64,000 nt of DNA from assembly GCF_001486505.1 (NCBI RefSeq), contig NZ_LN909064.1:541812-605811 (forward strand). Direction: 5' to 3'. The translations under genes were made by a program, and so were the position numbers. Source of the DNA: Paenibacillus rubinfantis. GTDB taxonomy: Bacteria > Bacillota > Bacilli > Paenibacillales > Paenibacillaceae. The notes under the pieces are model-generated. The model did no database searches, was not told the origin of the DNA, and saw only the letters and a program-made list of their open reading frames with translations. Positions 7,376-15,277 of the stretch are shown here, piece after piece (within the stretch, counting starts at the first letter, position 1; every line of letters begins with the position of its first letter).

Positions 7376-8641
7376 GTGCAGTTACGTATCTGGGATGCCA
7401 ATTTGAAAATCAGACTAGTGGGAGAAGCGCTTTTTAACCTGCTGTTCTGGATGTACTTTCCGTTTATTGCCGTCTATTTCGGAACCGCGCTGGGGAATCG
7501 CACAGCCGGTCTCTTAATGGCCTTGCCTCCGCTGTTTAGTATGGTTGGCAATCTGGTGGGCGGTGCGCTAGCGGACCGGATCGGACGCCGCCCGGTGATG
7601 CTGGCCGGTGCCTTGATTCAAGCGCTGATGTTTGTCCTGTTTGCGGTATCGTCCTCTCACCTGATCGAGTACCTTGCTTACATCGGCATCGGTCTGGGAG
7701 GTGCGGCATACCGGCCAGCGAGCTCCGCGATGGTGGCCGATCTGGTTCCTGCCGAACATCGGAGGCAGGTCTTTGCGACGTTTACGACGGCGAACAACTT
7801 GGGGGCGGTACTTGGACCCGCTTTGGGAGCCGTATTCTTTTTCCGGTATCGGCAGGAGCTGTTATGGACCTGTGCGGGAATTCTGCTACTATACTTTATC
7901 GCCATCTATTTCGTGATTCGAGAGACGAAGCCGTTCGCGGCCTTGGGTGAAGAGCCGGCCAAGCCTGTATCGCTTCCCCGGTTCTTCCATGAGCAGTGGA
8001 AGGGCTACGGCGTCATCCTCCGCGATCGGGTGTTTTTCGTCTATCTACTGGCAGGGGTTTTTGCCCTCGTACCGATCATGCAGTTGGATTTATATCTGGC
8101 GGTCTATTTATCCAATGAGGTACCAGCTCAGGCCTTGTTTCAATGGGGCAGGGGTGCCTTGACGTTGTCGGGAAAAGAGGTCTACGGTTGGATTCTCGGC
8201 TTTAACGGGCTCTTGTTTGTCCTGTTTGTCCTCCCGATCACGAAATGGCTGCGGCATTGGAAGGAACGCGATATCTTTGTGATGTCCGCGCTGTTATCCG
8301 GAGGAGGCACCTTTGCGGTTGGGTTGAATCCGCAGCTCTGGTATCTGTTTGCGGTGACCATTTTGTATACATTAGGGGAAATGATCCGGATGCCCGTTAC
8401 GCAGAGCTTTATTAGCCGTTATGCGCCGGAGCAGGCAAGAGGGCAATATATGGGGGCGGACAACCTGCAATACACCTTCGGCCGAATGCTGGCGCCCATC
8501 ACCGTCACCCTGTCGGCCTGGCTGCCCCCTATGGGCGTATTTACAGTAATCTTGGTCTTTGCCTTTGTCAGCGTTGGATTCTACCTTCAGCTCTACCGTA
8601 TGGCCCCGGAGCCGGAAACCCCTTCTTCGGAGAATTCTTAG
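7376..8641 (+). CDS. Major facilitator superfamily efflux transporter
   Basis: A 421-residue MFS transporter with about 12 membrane segments. The family's motif A appears in the loop after helix 2 (GALADRIGRRPVM, about residues 63-75), followed by a typical motif-C-like glycine/proline helix (NLGAVLGPALGAV, about 140-152), which points to a drug/H+ antiporter type. The start is GTG at 7376, six bases after AGGAGG. The substrate is unknown. It stands alone, flanked by a LexA-like box upstream and a strong terminator downstream. Confidence 0.85.
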   Translation: MQLRIWDANLKIRLVGEALFNLLFWMYFPFIAVYFGTALGNRTAGLLMALPPLFSMVGNLVGGALADRIGRRPVMLAGALIQALMFVLFAVSSSHLIEYLAYIGIGLGGAAYRPASSAMVADLVPAEHRRQVFATFTTANNLGAVLGPALGAVFFFRYRQELLWTCAGILLLYFIAIYFVIRETKPFAALGEEPAKPVSLPRFFHEQWKGYGVILRDRVFFVYLLAGVFALVPIMQLDLYLAVYLSNEVPAQALFQWGRGALTLSGKEVYGWILGFNGLLFVLFVLPITKWLRHWKERDIFVMSALLSGGGTFAVGLNPQLWYLFAVTILYTLGEMIRMPVTQSFISRYAPEQARGQYMGADNLQYTFGRMLAPITVTLSAWLPPMGVFTVILVFAFVSVGFYLQLYRMAPEPETPSSENS

Positions 8642-8664
8642 TTACTTAATAAAACGCAAAAAAA

Positions 8665-8700
8665 CGCGAACCCAAGGATAGGAAGATCCTTGGGTTCGCG
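8665..8700. terminator. Bidirectional terminator
   Basis: A perfect 15-bp stem (CGCGAACCCAAGGAT and its complement) with a six-base loop lies between the convergent MFS and HepT genes. An A-run on its left gives a T-run on the minus strand. Confidence 0.92.
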
Positions 8701-8715
8701 CTTTGGACATCGACG

Positions 8716-9696
8716 CTACTTCTCCCGCCCGCTAAAATAATCCAGCAACGCCTGCAGATCGCGGTGAGCGGGGTAATGGGTCAACTGGTCGATAATGTCC
8801 TGCGCTTCGCTGAGATAGCGGCAGCTTAACGCTTCGGTTTGCTCCAATGCGCCGCTGGCTTGGATCGCCGCAACAACGGCGTCTACTTCTTCGGCAGGGC
8901 TGTCTGCCGTAATCGCCCGGATCGATGGCGCCAGCCCCTTATCCTGCAGGGCATAGAGGACGGGGAGCGTCACCTGGCCGCTGCGCAGATCGCTGCCGGC
9001 CGGCTTACCCAGCTTCTCCGCCGATTGCGTGAAGTCCAGCACGTCGTCGCGGATCTGGAACGACATGCCCAGCTTCTCGCCGAAGTTGTACAACAGCCCC
9101 GCCGTTTCCGTGTCAGCGCCGGCGGCTTTTGCGCCGATTTGCAAGCAGGTCGCCATCAGCTGGGCGGTTTTATTCTTTGACTTCTCCAGGTATTCCGGAA
9201 TCGTCACGTCGTAATCAAACAGATGGGAGAGCTGCTGGTATTCGCCTAAACATAACTTGGTGGTCGCCATAGAGGAGAGGTCGTAAACGAATTTCTCCCG
9301 TTCCGCGGAGTAAACGGAGATCAGCTCAATCACTCGGGCGGACATATAGTTGCCGACATGCAGCGCACCGCTGACGCCCAGCTTGATGTGCATGGCTTTC
9401 TGACCACGGCGCATTGGCGAATCATCGATGATATCGTCATGGATCAGGGAGGCGGCGTGAATAAATTCCGCAGCCGCAGCAAGGCGCCATACCTTCTTCG
9501 GGTCGGGATCGGGGCCAAAGCGGCTGCCTACGATAACCATCAGGGGACGAACCCGCTTGCCGCCCGAACGAATCAGCTCCACGATGCTCTTCGCCAACTG
9601 GGAAGAACGGGGGACGTCACGGTCGTATTTCACCATGTTCTCAATTTCCCGATCGACCGTTTTCAATGAGATGTTTAACGTTTCCTCAAGCTTCAT
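8716..9696 (-). CDS. hepT: Heptaprenyl diphosphate synthase component II (trans-polyprenyl synthase)
   Basis: A 326-residue isoprenyl diphosphate synthase. It has both Asp-rich motifs: HDDIIDDSPMRRG (about residues 84-96) for the allylic substrate and QIRDDVLDF (about 212-220) for isopentenyl diphosphate. SGGKRVRP near residue 45 binds diphosphate. Length and sequence match the long-chain enzymes (HepT/GerC3, DmkB) that make the C35 menaquinone side chain. The upstream partner at 9792-10244 looks like the small subunit of the same heterodimer. The start follows GGAGGG. Products would feed the UbiA-type enzyme at 5366 and the quinone used by the NADH dehydrogenase at 10381. Confidence 0.9.
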   Translation of the reverse strand: MKLEETLNISLKTVDREIENMVKYDRDVPRSSQLAKSIVELIRSGGKRVRPLMVIVGSRFGPDPDPKKVWRLAAAAEFIHAASLIHDDIIDDSPMRRGQKAMHIKLGVSGALHVGNYMSARVIELISVYSAEREKFVYDLSSMATTKLCLGEYQQLSHLFDYDVTIPEYLEKSKNKTAQLMATCLQIGAKAAGADTETAGLLYNFGEKLGMSFQIRDDVLDFTQSAEKLGKPAGSDLRSGQVTLPVLYALQDKGLAPSIRAITADSPAEEVDAVVAAIQASGALEQTEALSCRYLSEAQDIIDQLTHYPAHRDLQALLDYFSGREK

Positions 9697-9791
9697 GGCG
9701 ATCCCTCCGGAGTATGGATTAGCGGTTTGATGGATGCTTAGGTTTAGCCGGTTGCGAATCCTCCATCAGGGAGCTTCGCGCCCTTCGAGCT

Positions 9792-10244
9792 TCACATCGC
9801 CTTGGTAGCGGTACTGCGGTTATTCTCCAGCTGCAGGAACAGTTCCCAAGCTTTGAGCAAGCGCTCGTCCTCGGAGCGTCCCTCCACGCGTTTGATTTGC
9901 AACTGCTTAATAATAGGAGCCAGATGCACAAGCAAATCGAATTCTTCCCATTTCAAGCAAAGCTCAACGTAAAAACTGTATAGGTAGTCGCCGTCCAGCA
10001 CTTTGCGGGTCAGCGCCTCGCCGGGGGCAAGGGAGCTGCATTCGCTGTGGCGCTGCATAGCGAGCTTGATTGCGATGTAAATGGATAACCGTTGACGCTG
10101 GCGTGCCGGCGTCATGTCATATTGCAGCAGCAGGTCTGCCAGCGGGGTTGCTTCTTCATAAGGTAAATCGATCTGAATGCCGGCCTCGGGCGATAATTCG
10201 CCCTGCAATAAGCGATAAGCGTCTTGAATGAGTTGGAATTTCAT
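9792..10244 (-). CDS. Short HepS-like protein (heptaprenyl diphosphate synthase component I)
   Basis: A 150-residue protein lying directly upstream of hepT on the same strand. The segment ALTRKVLDGDYLYSFYVELC resembles the conserved LxGDYxxGxxY region of HepS/HepA small subunits, and the rest is helical. B. subtilis HepS is about 250 residues, so this is a short form or a diverged relative. The assignment rests on this segment and on the position beside hepT. The start at 10244 (MKFQLIQ) follows GTGAGGAGTG; the longer frame to 10313 has no ribosome site. Confidence 0.55.
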   Translation of the reverse strand: MKFQLIQDAYRLLQGELSPEAGIQIDLPYEEATPLADLLLQYDMTPARQRQRLSIYIAIKLAMQRHSECSSLAPGEALTRKVLDGDYLYSFYVELCLKWEEFDLLVHLAPIIKQLQIKRVEGRSEDERLLKAWELFLQLENNRSTATKAM

Positions 10245-10327
10245 TAGGGCACACTCCTCACAGAGGTAGTTCAAAAAGCCGTCTTGCAGGGACCCTGACA
10301 CCGATTTCGGCAAAGGAGAAAAAGGAG

Positions 10328-10354
10328 AGTAATGTGCGCCAGGCGCACATTACT
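10328..10354 (-). terminator. Terminator of the NADH dehydrogenase operon
   Basis: A perfect 13-bp inverted repeat (AGTAATGTGCGCC and its complement around one base) is followed on the minus strand by a T-rich tract. It separates the dehydrogenase transcript from the HepS-like gene. Confidence 0.85.
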
Positions 10355-10380
10355 CCGGTTCAAGGTTTCATAAGAGCTGT

Positions 10381-12258
10381 TTATTCGGTATAGAGATACC
10401 ATCTTCGTACCAGAGGGATTCGTTTCCATTGTTTCTTGAGCCAAGGAAGGACGTAGTAATCCAGGCCAAACGTGCTGCCCGATCCACCGATCAGGGCAAC
10501 GCCTGCGGTCATATACCACAGCATTTCGGTCGATGCCATGCTGGAAGACCAGATCATGACGCCCAACGCAACGGTCGCTGCCGAGGCGATGGCGGTGAAG
10601 AGACCTACGATGATCATGACGCCAAGCGCGATTTCCGCAAAGACCATAAAGAACTGGAATACGGTAGCTAGTGCGGTGTAACCGCCGTCCGAAGTGTAGA
10701 AGAACACATCCATAAACCAGCCAACGATCGATTTAATAAATCCAGGCACCGGCAAGGCAGTGACTGCCGTTGAGGCGCTTTCCACGGCCGAAGCTGCCGC
10801 TTGGGCATCTACGGTTTTGGTGACCTCACCGGCTGCTTCACTGGCTGCCGAAATGACATCCGCTTTGGGAGAAGCCGGGATCAGGAAGATATTCGATGGA
10901 TCCTTCCAAACCTTCGGAAGCTTGTCGATGCCTTCTTCCAGCCATTTGTAGCCTACGAAAAGCCGCAGCGGCAGGAGCCAGAAGTTCGGCGACCGCTTCG
11001 CAAAATGACCGCCAACGAAGCTTCTGCGATTGTTCACGTGGAAGAATTCGTGCATCATATAAGTCCATACTTTGGCAAAGCCAGCCACGGTGAACAAATA
11101 GTACATATTGATCAAGTGCTTGCTGAACATTGCCATGAAGCCGCTCAGCATAAACATTTTGTTCGGAAGACCTACATTCGCTACGCCGTAGCGGCTGCCG
11201 ATACATACCATCGTGCCGTGGAAGCCGGGTTTATAAGACTTCTTCGGTTTACCGTGAACGTCCGCATAGATGTTGTGCGCGATGAGCGGACCGGCTTGCT
11301 CGGCATTTTCAACCATCTGCGGCACCGGACGGGTCTCGCCTTCCGGAATGAAGAAGATGTTGTCGCCGACGATATAAACGTCCTCGTGATCGATGCTTTG
11401 CAGCTTATCGTTCGTGACGATCCGTTTGCGGCCTTCCTGCTTCACGTCGAGCTTGCCAACGAGCTCGGAGCCTTCGACCCCGGCCGTCCACACGATCGTG
11501 TCGGCTTCCAGCTCTTTACCTTCGCCGAGCTGTACGCTGGTTGGCGTTACGCCGGTGATCTTGGCGCTCGTAATGATTTCTACGTTCATCTTGTGCAGCC
11601 GTTTCGCTGCTTTTTCGATCAATTTATCCGGCAGGATCGGCAGGATTTTCGGAGCCATATCGGCTACGACCAGACGGACCTCGCTCGGATCGATAAAGAA
11701 CTCTTTGCACAGCTCGTCGCGGAACTCGGCCAATTCGCCAACCAGTTCCACGCCCGTGAAGCCGGCGCCTACGACAACGAAGGACAGCATCTTGCGGCGT
11801 TTGGCGGCATTGCGAACCTTCGCTGCCTCGCTGAACTTGTTGCGTACTTGCTCTTTCAAGCGTACGGCGTCTTCATAGGACCACAGCGTCAGCGCATGCT
11901 CCTCGGCACCGGGAATCCCAAAGAACGTTGGTTTACAACCGGTACCGATTACAAGGTAGTCGTATTGATAAGTCGTTTGCTCGGAACGAAGTTCTTTGGC
12001 GTTAAAATCAATGTTATCGATGGAATCCAGAACCACGTCGACTTTTTGTCCGGCAAAAATCTTCTTCAGTTCGATTTTGACCGAATCTTCCGGTGCCCGA
12101 TTGGCTGCAACTTCGTGCAATTCCGTCAGCAGCGTATGGTAGGGGTTCCGGTCAATCAGCTGGATCTCCACGTCTTTATCTTTTTTGAACAGTTTGGCCA
12201 GATGCTTGGAAGTAACAACACCGCCATAACCGCCGCCCAAAACTACGATTTTCTTCAA
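10381..12258 (-). CDS. Type II NADH dehydrogenase with C-terminal membrane (DoxX-like) domain
   Basis: The first ~430 residues are a two-dinucleotide-fold NADH:quinone oxidoreductase: VVLGGGYGG binds FAD at the N-terminus and VVVGAGFTGVE (about residue 165) binds NADH. The remaining ~190 residues carry several hydrophobic helices with a linker rich in Ala/Ser, unlike ordinary ~400-residue NDH-2 and similar to DoxX-type membrane domains. The total (625 aa) is close to Listeria Ndh2, which sends electrons to extracellular acceptors through a dedicated demethylmenaquinone pool. It lies 41 bp after the FMN-lipoprotein gene, probably in one operon. A TTG start at 12258 after GAGAAGGTG is preferred; a GTG at 12267 overlaps that ribosome site. 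Confidence 0.9.
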   Translation of the reverse strand: MKKIVVLGGGYGGVVTSKHLAKLFKKDKDVEIQLIDRNPYHTLLTELHEVAANRAPEDSVKIELKKIFAGQKVDVVLDSIDNIDFNAKELRSEQTTYQYDYLVIGTGCKPTFFGIPGAEEHALTLWSYEDAVRLKEQVRNKFSEAAKVRNAAKRRKMLSFVVVGAGFTGVELVGELAEFRDELCKEFFIDPSEVRLVVADMAPKILPILPDKLIEKAAKRLHKMNVEIITSAKITGVTPTSVQLGEGKELEADTIVWTAGVEGSELVGKLDVKQEGRKRIVTNDKLQSIDHEDVYIVGDNIFFIPEGETRPVPQMVENAEQAGPLIAHNIYADVHGKPKKSYKPGFHGTMVCIGSRYGVANVGLPNKMFMLSGFMAMFSKHLINMYYLFTVAGFAKVWTYMMHEFFHVNNRRSFVGGHFAKRSPNFWLLPLRLFVGYKWLEEGIDKLPKVWKDPSNIFLIPASPKADVISAASEAAGEVTKTVDAQAAASAVESASTAVTALPVPGFIKSIVGWFMDVFFYTSDGGYTALATVFQFFMVFAEIALGVMIIVGLFTAIASAATVALGVMIWSSSMASTEMLWYMTAGVALIGGSGSTFGLDYYVLPWLKKQWKRIPLVRRWYLYTE

Positions 12259-12299
12259 GTGGTTCACCTTCTCATTTTAGGGTGGGTGGGAATATGCGT

Positions 12300-13214
12300 T
12301 TATTTCGCTTGTTCAAGAGCCTTGGTAACAAGTTCGAAATGCGGTTGCAGCGTGATGGTTGCACCGGCGATGGCATCGGTTTTGCCTTCTTCGTTAAACG
12401 TTACGGCTGCCGGATCTTGCTTCTCAACCAGGTAAGCTTCGGCTTTCGCTGCTTCTTCATGCCATTCGCCTTGCGAGCCAGCCGCTTTCATGCCGTATTT
12501 GCCATCGATCGAATATTGTTTTTTGTCTTCCCCTTTGTCGTTTACGCCGCTAAAGTTAACTTTAACGATCTTGCCTGCCGCAACGACGACATCAACCGTA
12601 TCTTTCCAGCCCGAATGCTCGTCGAATGCAGCGCCTTCGACATGGTAGGTGCCGTCTTTGTAAGGACCCGCTGCAACTGGACCTGCGGTCAGCGCTTGAT
12701 CGGCCAAGTTAAAGAATTCACTTACATGGACAGAAACACCGGCAATCGCGTCGGTTTTGCCTTCGTCATTCAGGGTAATAGCTTTTGGATCTTGTTTCTC
12801 GATCAGGAATTGCTCAACCTTCTCGGCTTGCTCATGCCATTCGGAAGAGGCGCCGCCGGCTTTCATGCCGTATTTGCCTTCTTTGGAGTAAGTCACTTTA
12901 TCGACAGGAGCTTTCTCGCTCAGCGCGTTCCATTTGGCTTCCGTGATTTTGCCACCGGCGACTGTCAGGGTGACGTAGGATTGCCAGCCGGAATCCGCAT
13001 CCACTTCACCTTGGGCATAATACACGCCGTCTTGATATTTGCCTTGCTCTGCAGATGCATCATTGCTGCCTGCGTTTGTTGCATTGGTGTTGGTGGCAGC
13101 CGCGTTGTTTGCCGGCTCTGTTTTGTTTGCGCTGTTCGCGTCGTTGTTCGACCCGCAGCCGGCCAATACACCGAGCAGCAGGGCACTGCTAAGGATAATT
13201 GAAGCTTTTTTCAT
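12300..13214 (-). CDS. Lipoprotein with two FMN-binding repeats (PplA-like)
   Basis: A 304-residue exported lipoprotein: signal peptide, then lipobox LAGC, then an Asn/Ala/Thr-rich linker and two similar ~120-residue domains. Each domain ends in a flavinylation-type motif, DAIAGVS (about residue 165) and DAIAGAT (about 286), where ApbE-type transferases attach FMN to Ser/Thr. Each also contains GKYGMKA and EWHE(E)A blocks. The two-domain layout is that of Listeria PplA, the surface electron shuttle of the flavin-based extracellular electron transfer pathway. The start at 13214 follows TGGAGGT. No ApbE gene is visible in this window. The electron-transfer role is inferred from domain layout and the dehydrogenase neighbour. 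Confidence 0.85.
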   Translation of the reverse strand: MKKASIILSSALLLGVLAGCGSNNDANSANKTEPANNAAATNTNATNAGSNDASAEQGKYQDGVYYAQGEVDADSGWQSYVTLTVAGGKITEAKWNALSEKAPVDKVTYSKEGKYGMKAGGASSEWHEQAEKVEQFLIEKQDPKAITLNDEGKTDAIAGVSVHVSEFFNLADQALTAGPVAAGPYKDGTYHVEGAAFDEHSGWKDTVDVVVAAGKIVKVNFSGVNDKGEDKKQYSIDGKYGMKAAGSQGEWHEEAAKAEAYLVEKQDPAAVTFNEEGKTDAIAGATITLQPHFELVTKALEQAK

Positions 13215-13350
13215 GATAGAGACCTCCAGTGAATGAAATATATATATTAAAATGTGAAGACATTTTAATAACGACAATCAGGCGGGGAAAAGCTTGAAAA
13301 GGGCTGATTTTATGAGGGGTTCAGGAGTCCCAAAACCTTTGTTCGATGGA

Positions 13351-13393
13351 ATTTTAGCATATAAGAATAGGTGTTAATGTGAAATAAATCACA
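13351..13393 (-). promoter_or_regulatory. FNR/CRP-type site and promoter for the PplA-NADH dehydrogenase operon
   Basis: TGTGA-AATAAA-TCACA (13378-13393) is a perfect FNR/CRP half-site pair. On the minus strand a -10 hexamer TAAAAT (13356 to 13351) follows, which would put the start of transcription near 13344 and the centre of the site at -41.5, the classic position for activation by FNR/CRP. There is no good -35 element, as expected for an activator-dependent promoter. The flanking A/T bases also give weak similarity to a Rex box. Confidence 0.6.
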
Positions 13394-13645
13394 TGAGGTG
13401 TGACATAAAACAACTCCCTAAACCGTCGGAATCTGCGCCACGCAAGGGTTTGAGCGTTTGTAAGCGATTGCCTAATATTTAAAATATTTATTTTTAAGAT
13501 GGGGACTTAATAGAGATTTGTGAATCTGTTGTTGAAACCCGACTAATTACCTAGCTGCATAGGTGAAAACTCCCGGTTTTTTAAGGTGATCCACCCCGTG
13601 GACATCCGTAAAGAGGGCTTATAAACAAAAAGTTCCAAACGGCTT
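13394..13645. other. Intergenic region between the lipoprotein and HD-GYP genes
   Basis: About 250 bp without a gene. It contains an AT-rich stretch near 13474-13500 and a small hairpin (ACCTA, six bases, TAGGT, near 13551-13566) followed by a T-run at 13577-13582. The bases GCATAGGTGAA are shared with the terminator region of the c-di-GMP riboswitch at 52036, but the aptamer core is absent. I see no reliable ribosome site for the downstream gene. Confidence 0.5.
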
Positions 13646-15235
13646 GTGAAAATAGTCATGACAAATGCCGATATAGTTAGAAGCGGGCGCTGCCCGAAAA
13701 TATCGCGAGACGGAAAGAAGGCATCCTTTTTGACGGTGTATAGGACGTTTATTTCGCGCCTTTTACTTAATTATGCAGCAGGCTCCTTGCTTGCGGTCGT
13801 CGCGATCGCGAGTCTTATTACAGCCGCGCCTTTGAATATATCTCCCTCGGAATACGCTTGGTTGATCGGCATCCTGAGCATTTCAATATGCTGTATGCTG
13901 GGACTGGAATGGTTTGTATTTGCCCGGCAAATGAAGCCGATCCACAGCGTATTTATGGAGGAGATCGGCAGCTACCAAACGCTTCAGAATGTATACATAC
14001 GTACGCATCGTTTACCCTCGCTCGCGGTCAAGCGCATCCTCGGGCCTCATTTGTTTGGCCTGGTGGTACCGGGAGCGGGCTTAACGCTGTGGCTCATTCA
14101 ATCCGGCCACCTGTCGATTCCGCCTTACTACGTGCTGCTTGCCACCTTAGGCGGCATCTTAGTTAGCGGTATGCACGCCTTAGTTGAATATTACTTAACC
14201 TCCTATGCGATTAGGCCGGTTCTGGAGGAGCTTATCGCATGGAGCCGCAAGATGTTTGGCAAAGAATTATCGCTTCACGGAAGGGTTATCGTCCCTGTAT
14301 CTCGAAAGTTAAAATGGAGCTTTGCATTAATGAGCATGGCCCCGTTGCTGCTGTACAGCTTATCGATGCAGTTTCGCTTCGAAGAGCTTGGCCATGGCGC
14401 TTATGCTTATTGGCAATGGGCCGGATATATTTTAGCCGTGAGCATCGTCTTTGCGATTATCGGTTCCCGGCTGCTGGCGCGCGAAATCATGCTGCCGATT
14501 CAGCATTTGTACGAACGGATGGCCGAGGTGAAGACCGGAAGCATTCGGACCGGGGCCAGCGATTTGTTTTCCGACGAGTTTTCCCGTCTGGTTACGGGCT
14601 TTAATCATATGCTGCGGGGGCTGCAAACACAGGCCTCGCGAAACAGCCAATTGGTGGACAGCTATTTCGGCACATTAGCGGCGGCGCTGGATGCCCGCGA
14701 TCCATATACGGCCGGCCATTCGCTGCGGGTTGCGGAATACGCGGTCAAAATCGGGGAGATGGCCCGTTTGTCCGAAGAGCGCCTTGATGAGCTGCGCAAG
14801 TCGGCGCTGCTCCACGATATCGGCAAAATCGGGATCCGCGATGCGGTTCTGCTGAAAGAAGGCCGCTTGACCGAAGAGGAATGGGAGCAGGTGAAGCAGC
14901 ATCCTGCGCTTGGCGAAGCTATTTTAAAGCAAGTGGAACCTGCGGATGCGATGGCCCCTTATTTGCCGGGGGTTCGCTCCCATCATGAACGGTACGATGG
15001 CGGGGGCTATCCGGACGGCTTGTCCGGGGAAGAGATCCCGCTGTTTGGACGGATTATCGCCGTGGCGGACGCCTTTGACGCGATGACCTCCGACCGGCCT
15101 TACCGCAAAGGCTTGGAGCGTGATCAAGCGATCGAAATTCTGGAGCAAGGCCGCGGAACCCAGTGGGACCCGTATTTTGCCGAATTGTTCGTGCAGTATT
15201 ATCGGCGGGGGAACCAAAGCAAAGAATCCGGCTAA
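13646..15235 (+). CDS. HD-GYP cyclic-di-GMP phosphodiesterase, membrane-bound
   Basis: A 529-residue protein. About six membrane helices fill residues 30-290, a HAMP-like linker follows (PIQHLYERMAEVKTG, then FNHML), and an HD-GYP domain occupies about 345-525. Catalytic motifs are complete: AGHSLRVAEYA, LLHDIGKIGIRD (the HD pair plus Lys), HHERYDGGGYPDG (the GYP loop) and VADAFDAMTSDRPYR. HD-GYP enzymes hydrolyse c-di-GMP to pGpG or GMP. The start is uncertain: GTG 13646 opens the frame, but no strong ribosome site precedes it. A histidine kinase follows 42 bp later. A c-di-GMP riboswitch elsewhere in the window (51932) shows the organism uses this second messenger. Confidence 0.9.
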   Translation: MKIVMTNADIVRSGRCPKISRDGKKASFLTVYRTFISRLLLNYAAGSLLAVVAIASLITAAPLNISPSEYAWLIGILSISICCMLGLEWFVFARQMKPIHSVFMEEIGSYQTLQNVYIRTHRLPSLAVKRILGPHLFGLVVPGAGLTLWLIQSGHLSIPPYYVLLATLGGILVSGMHALVEYYLTSYAIRPVLEELIAWSRKMFGKELSLHGRVIVPVSRKLKWSFALMSMAPLLLYSLSMQFRFEELGHGAYAYWQWAGYILAVSIVFAIIGSRLLAREIMLPIQHLYERMAEVKTGSIRTGASDLFSDEFSRLVTGFNHMLRGLQTQASRNSQLVDSYFGTLAAALDARDPYTAGHSLRVAEYAVKIGEMARLSEERLDELRKSALLHDIGKIGIRDAVLLKEGRLTEEEWEQVKQHPALGEAILKQVEPADAMAPYLPGVRSHHERYDGGGYPDGLSGEEIPLFGRIIAVADAFDAMTSDRPYRKGLERDQAIEILEQGRGTQWDPYFAELFVQYYRRGNQSKESG

Positions 15236-15277
15236 AATTGCGAAAGACCAGCCGATTTGGCAATCAGGAGTGGGGAT

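Noticed and set aside
10801..12435. Long plus-strand frame opposite the NADH dehydrogenase
   Set aside because: It is the antisense shadow of a clearly recognisable gene on the minus strand; the predicted peptide has no family features.
13500..13600. A second c-di-GMP riboswitch before the HD-GYP gene
   Set aside because: It shares GCATAGGTGAA and a T-run with the tail of the riboswitch at 51932, but the aptamer core (GGCAAAC, CGAAAGG, GGACGCAAAGC) is missing.
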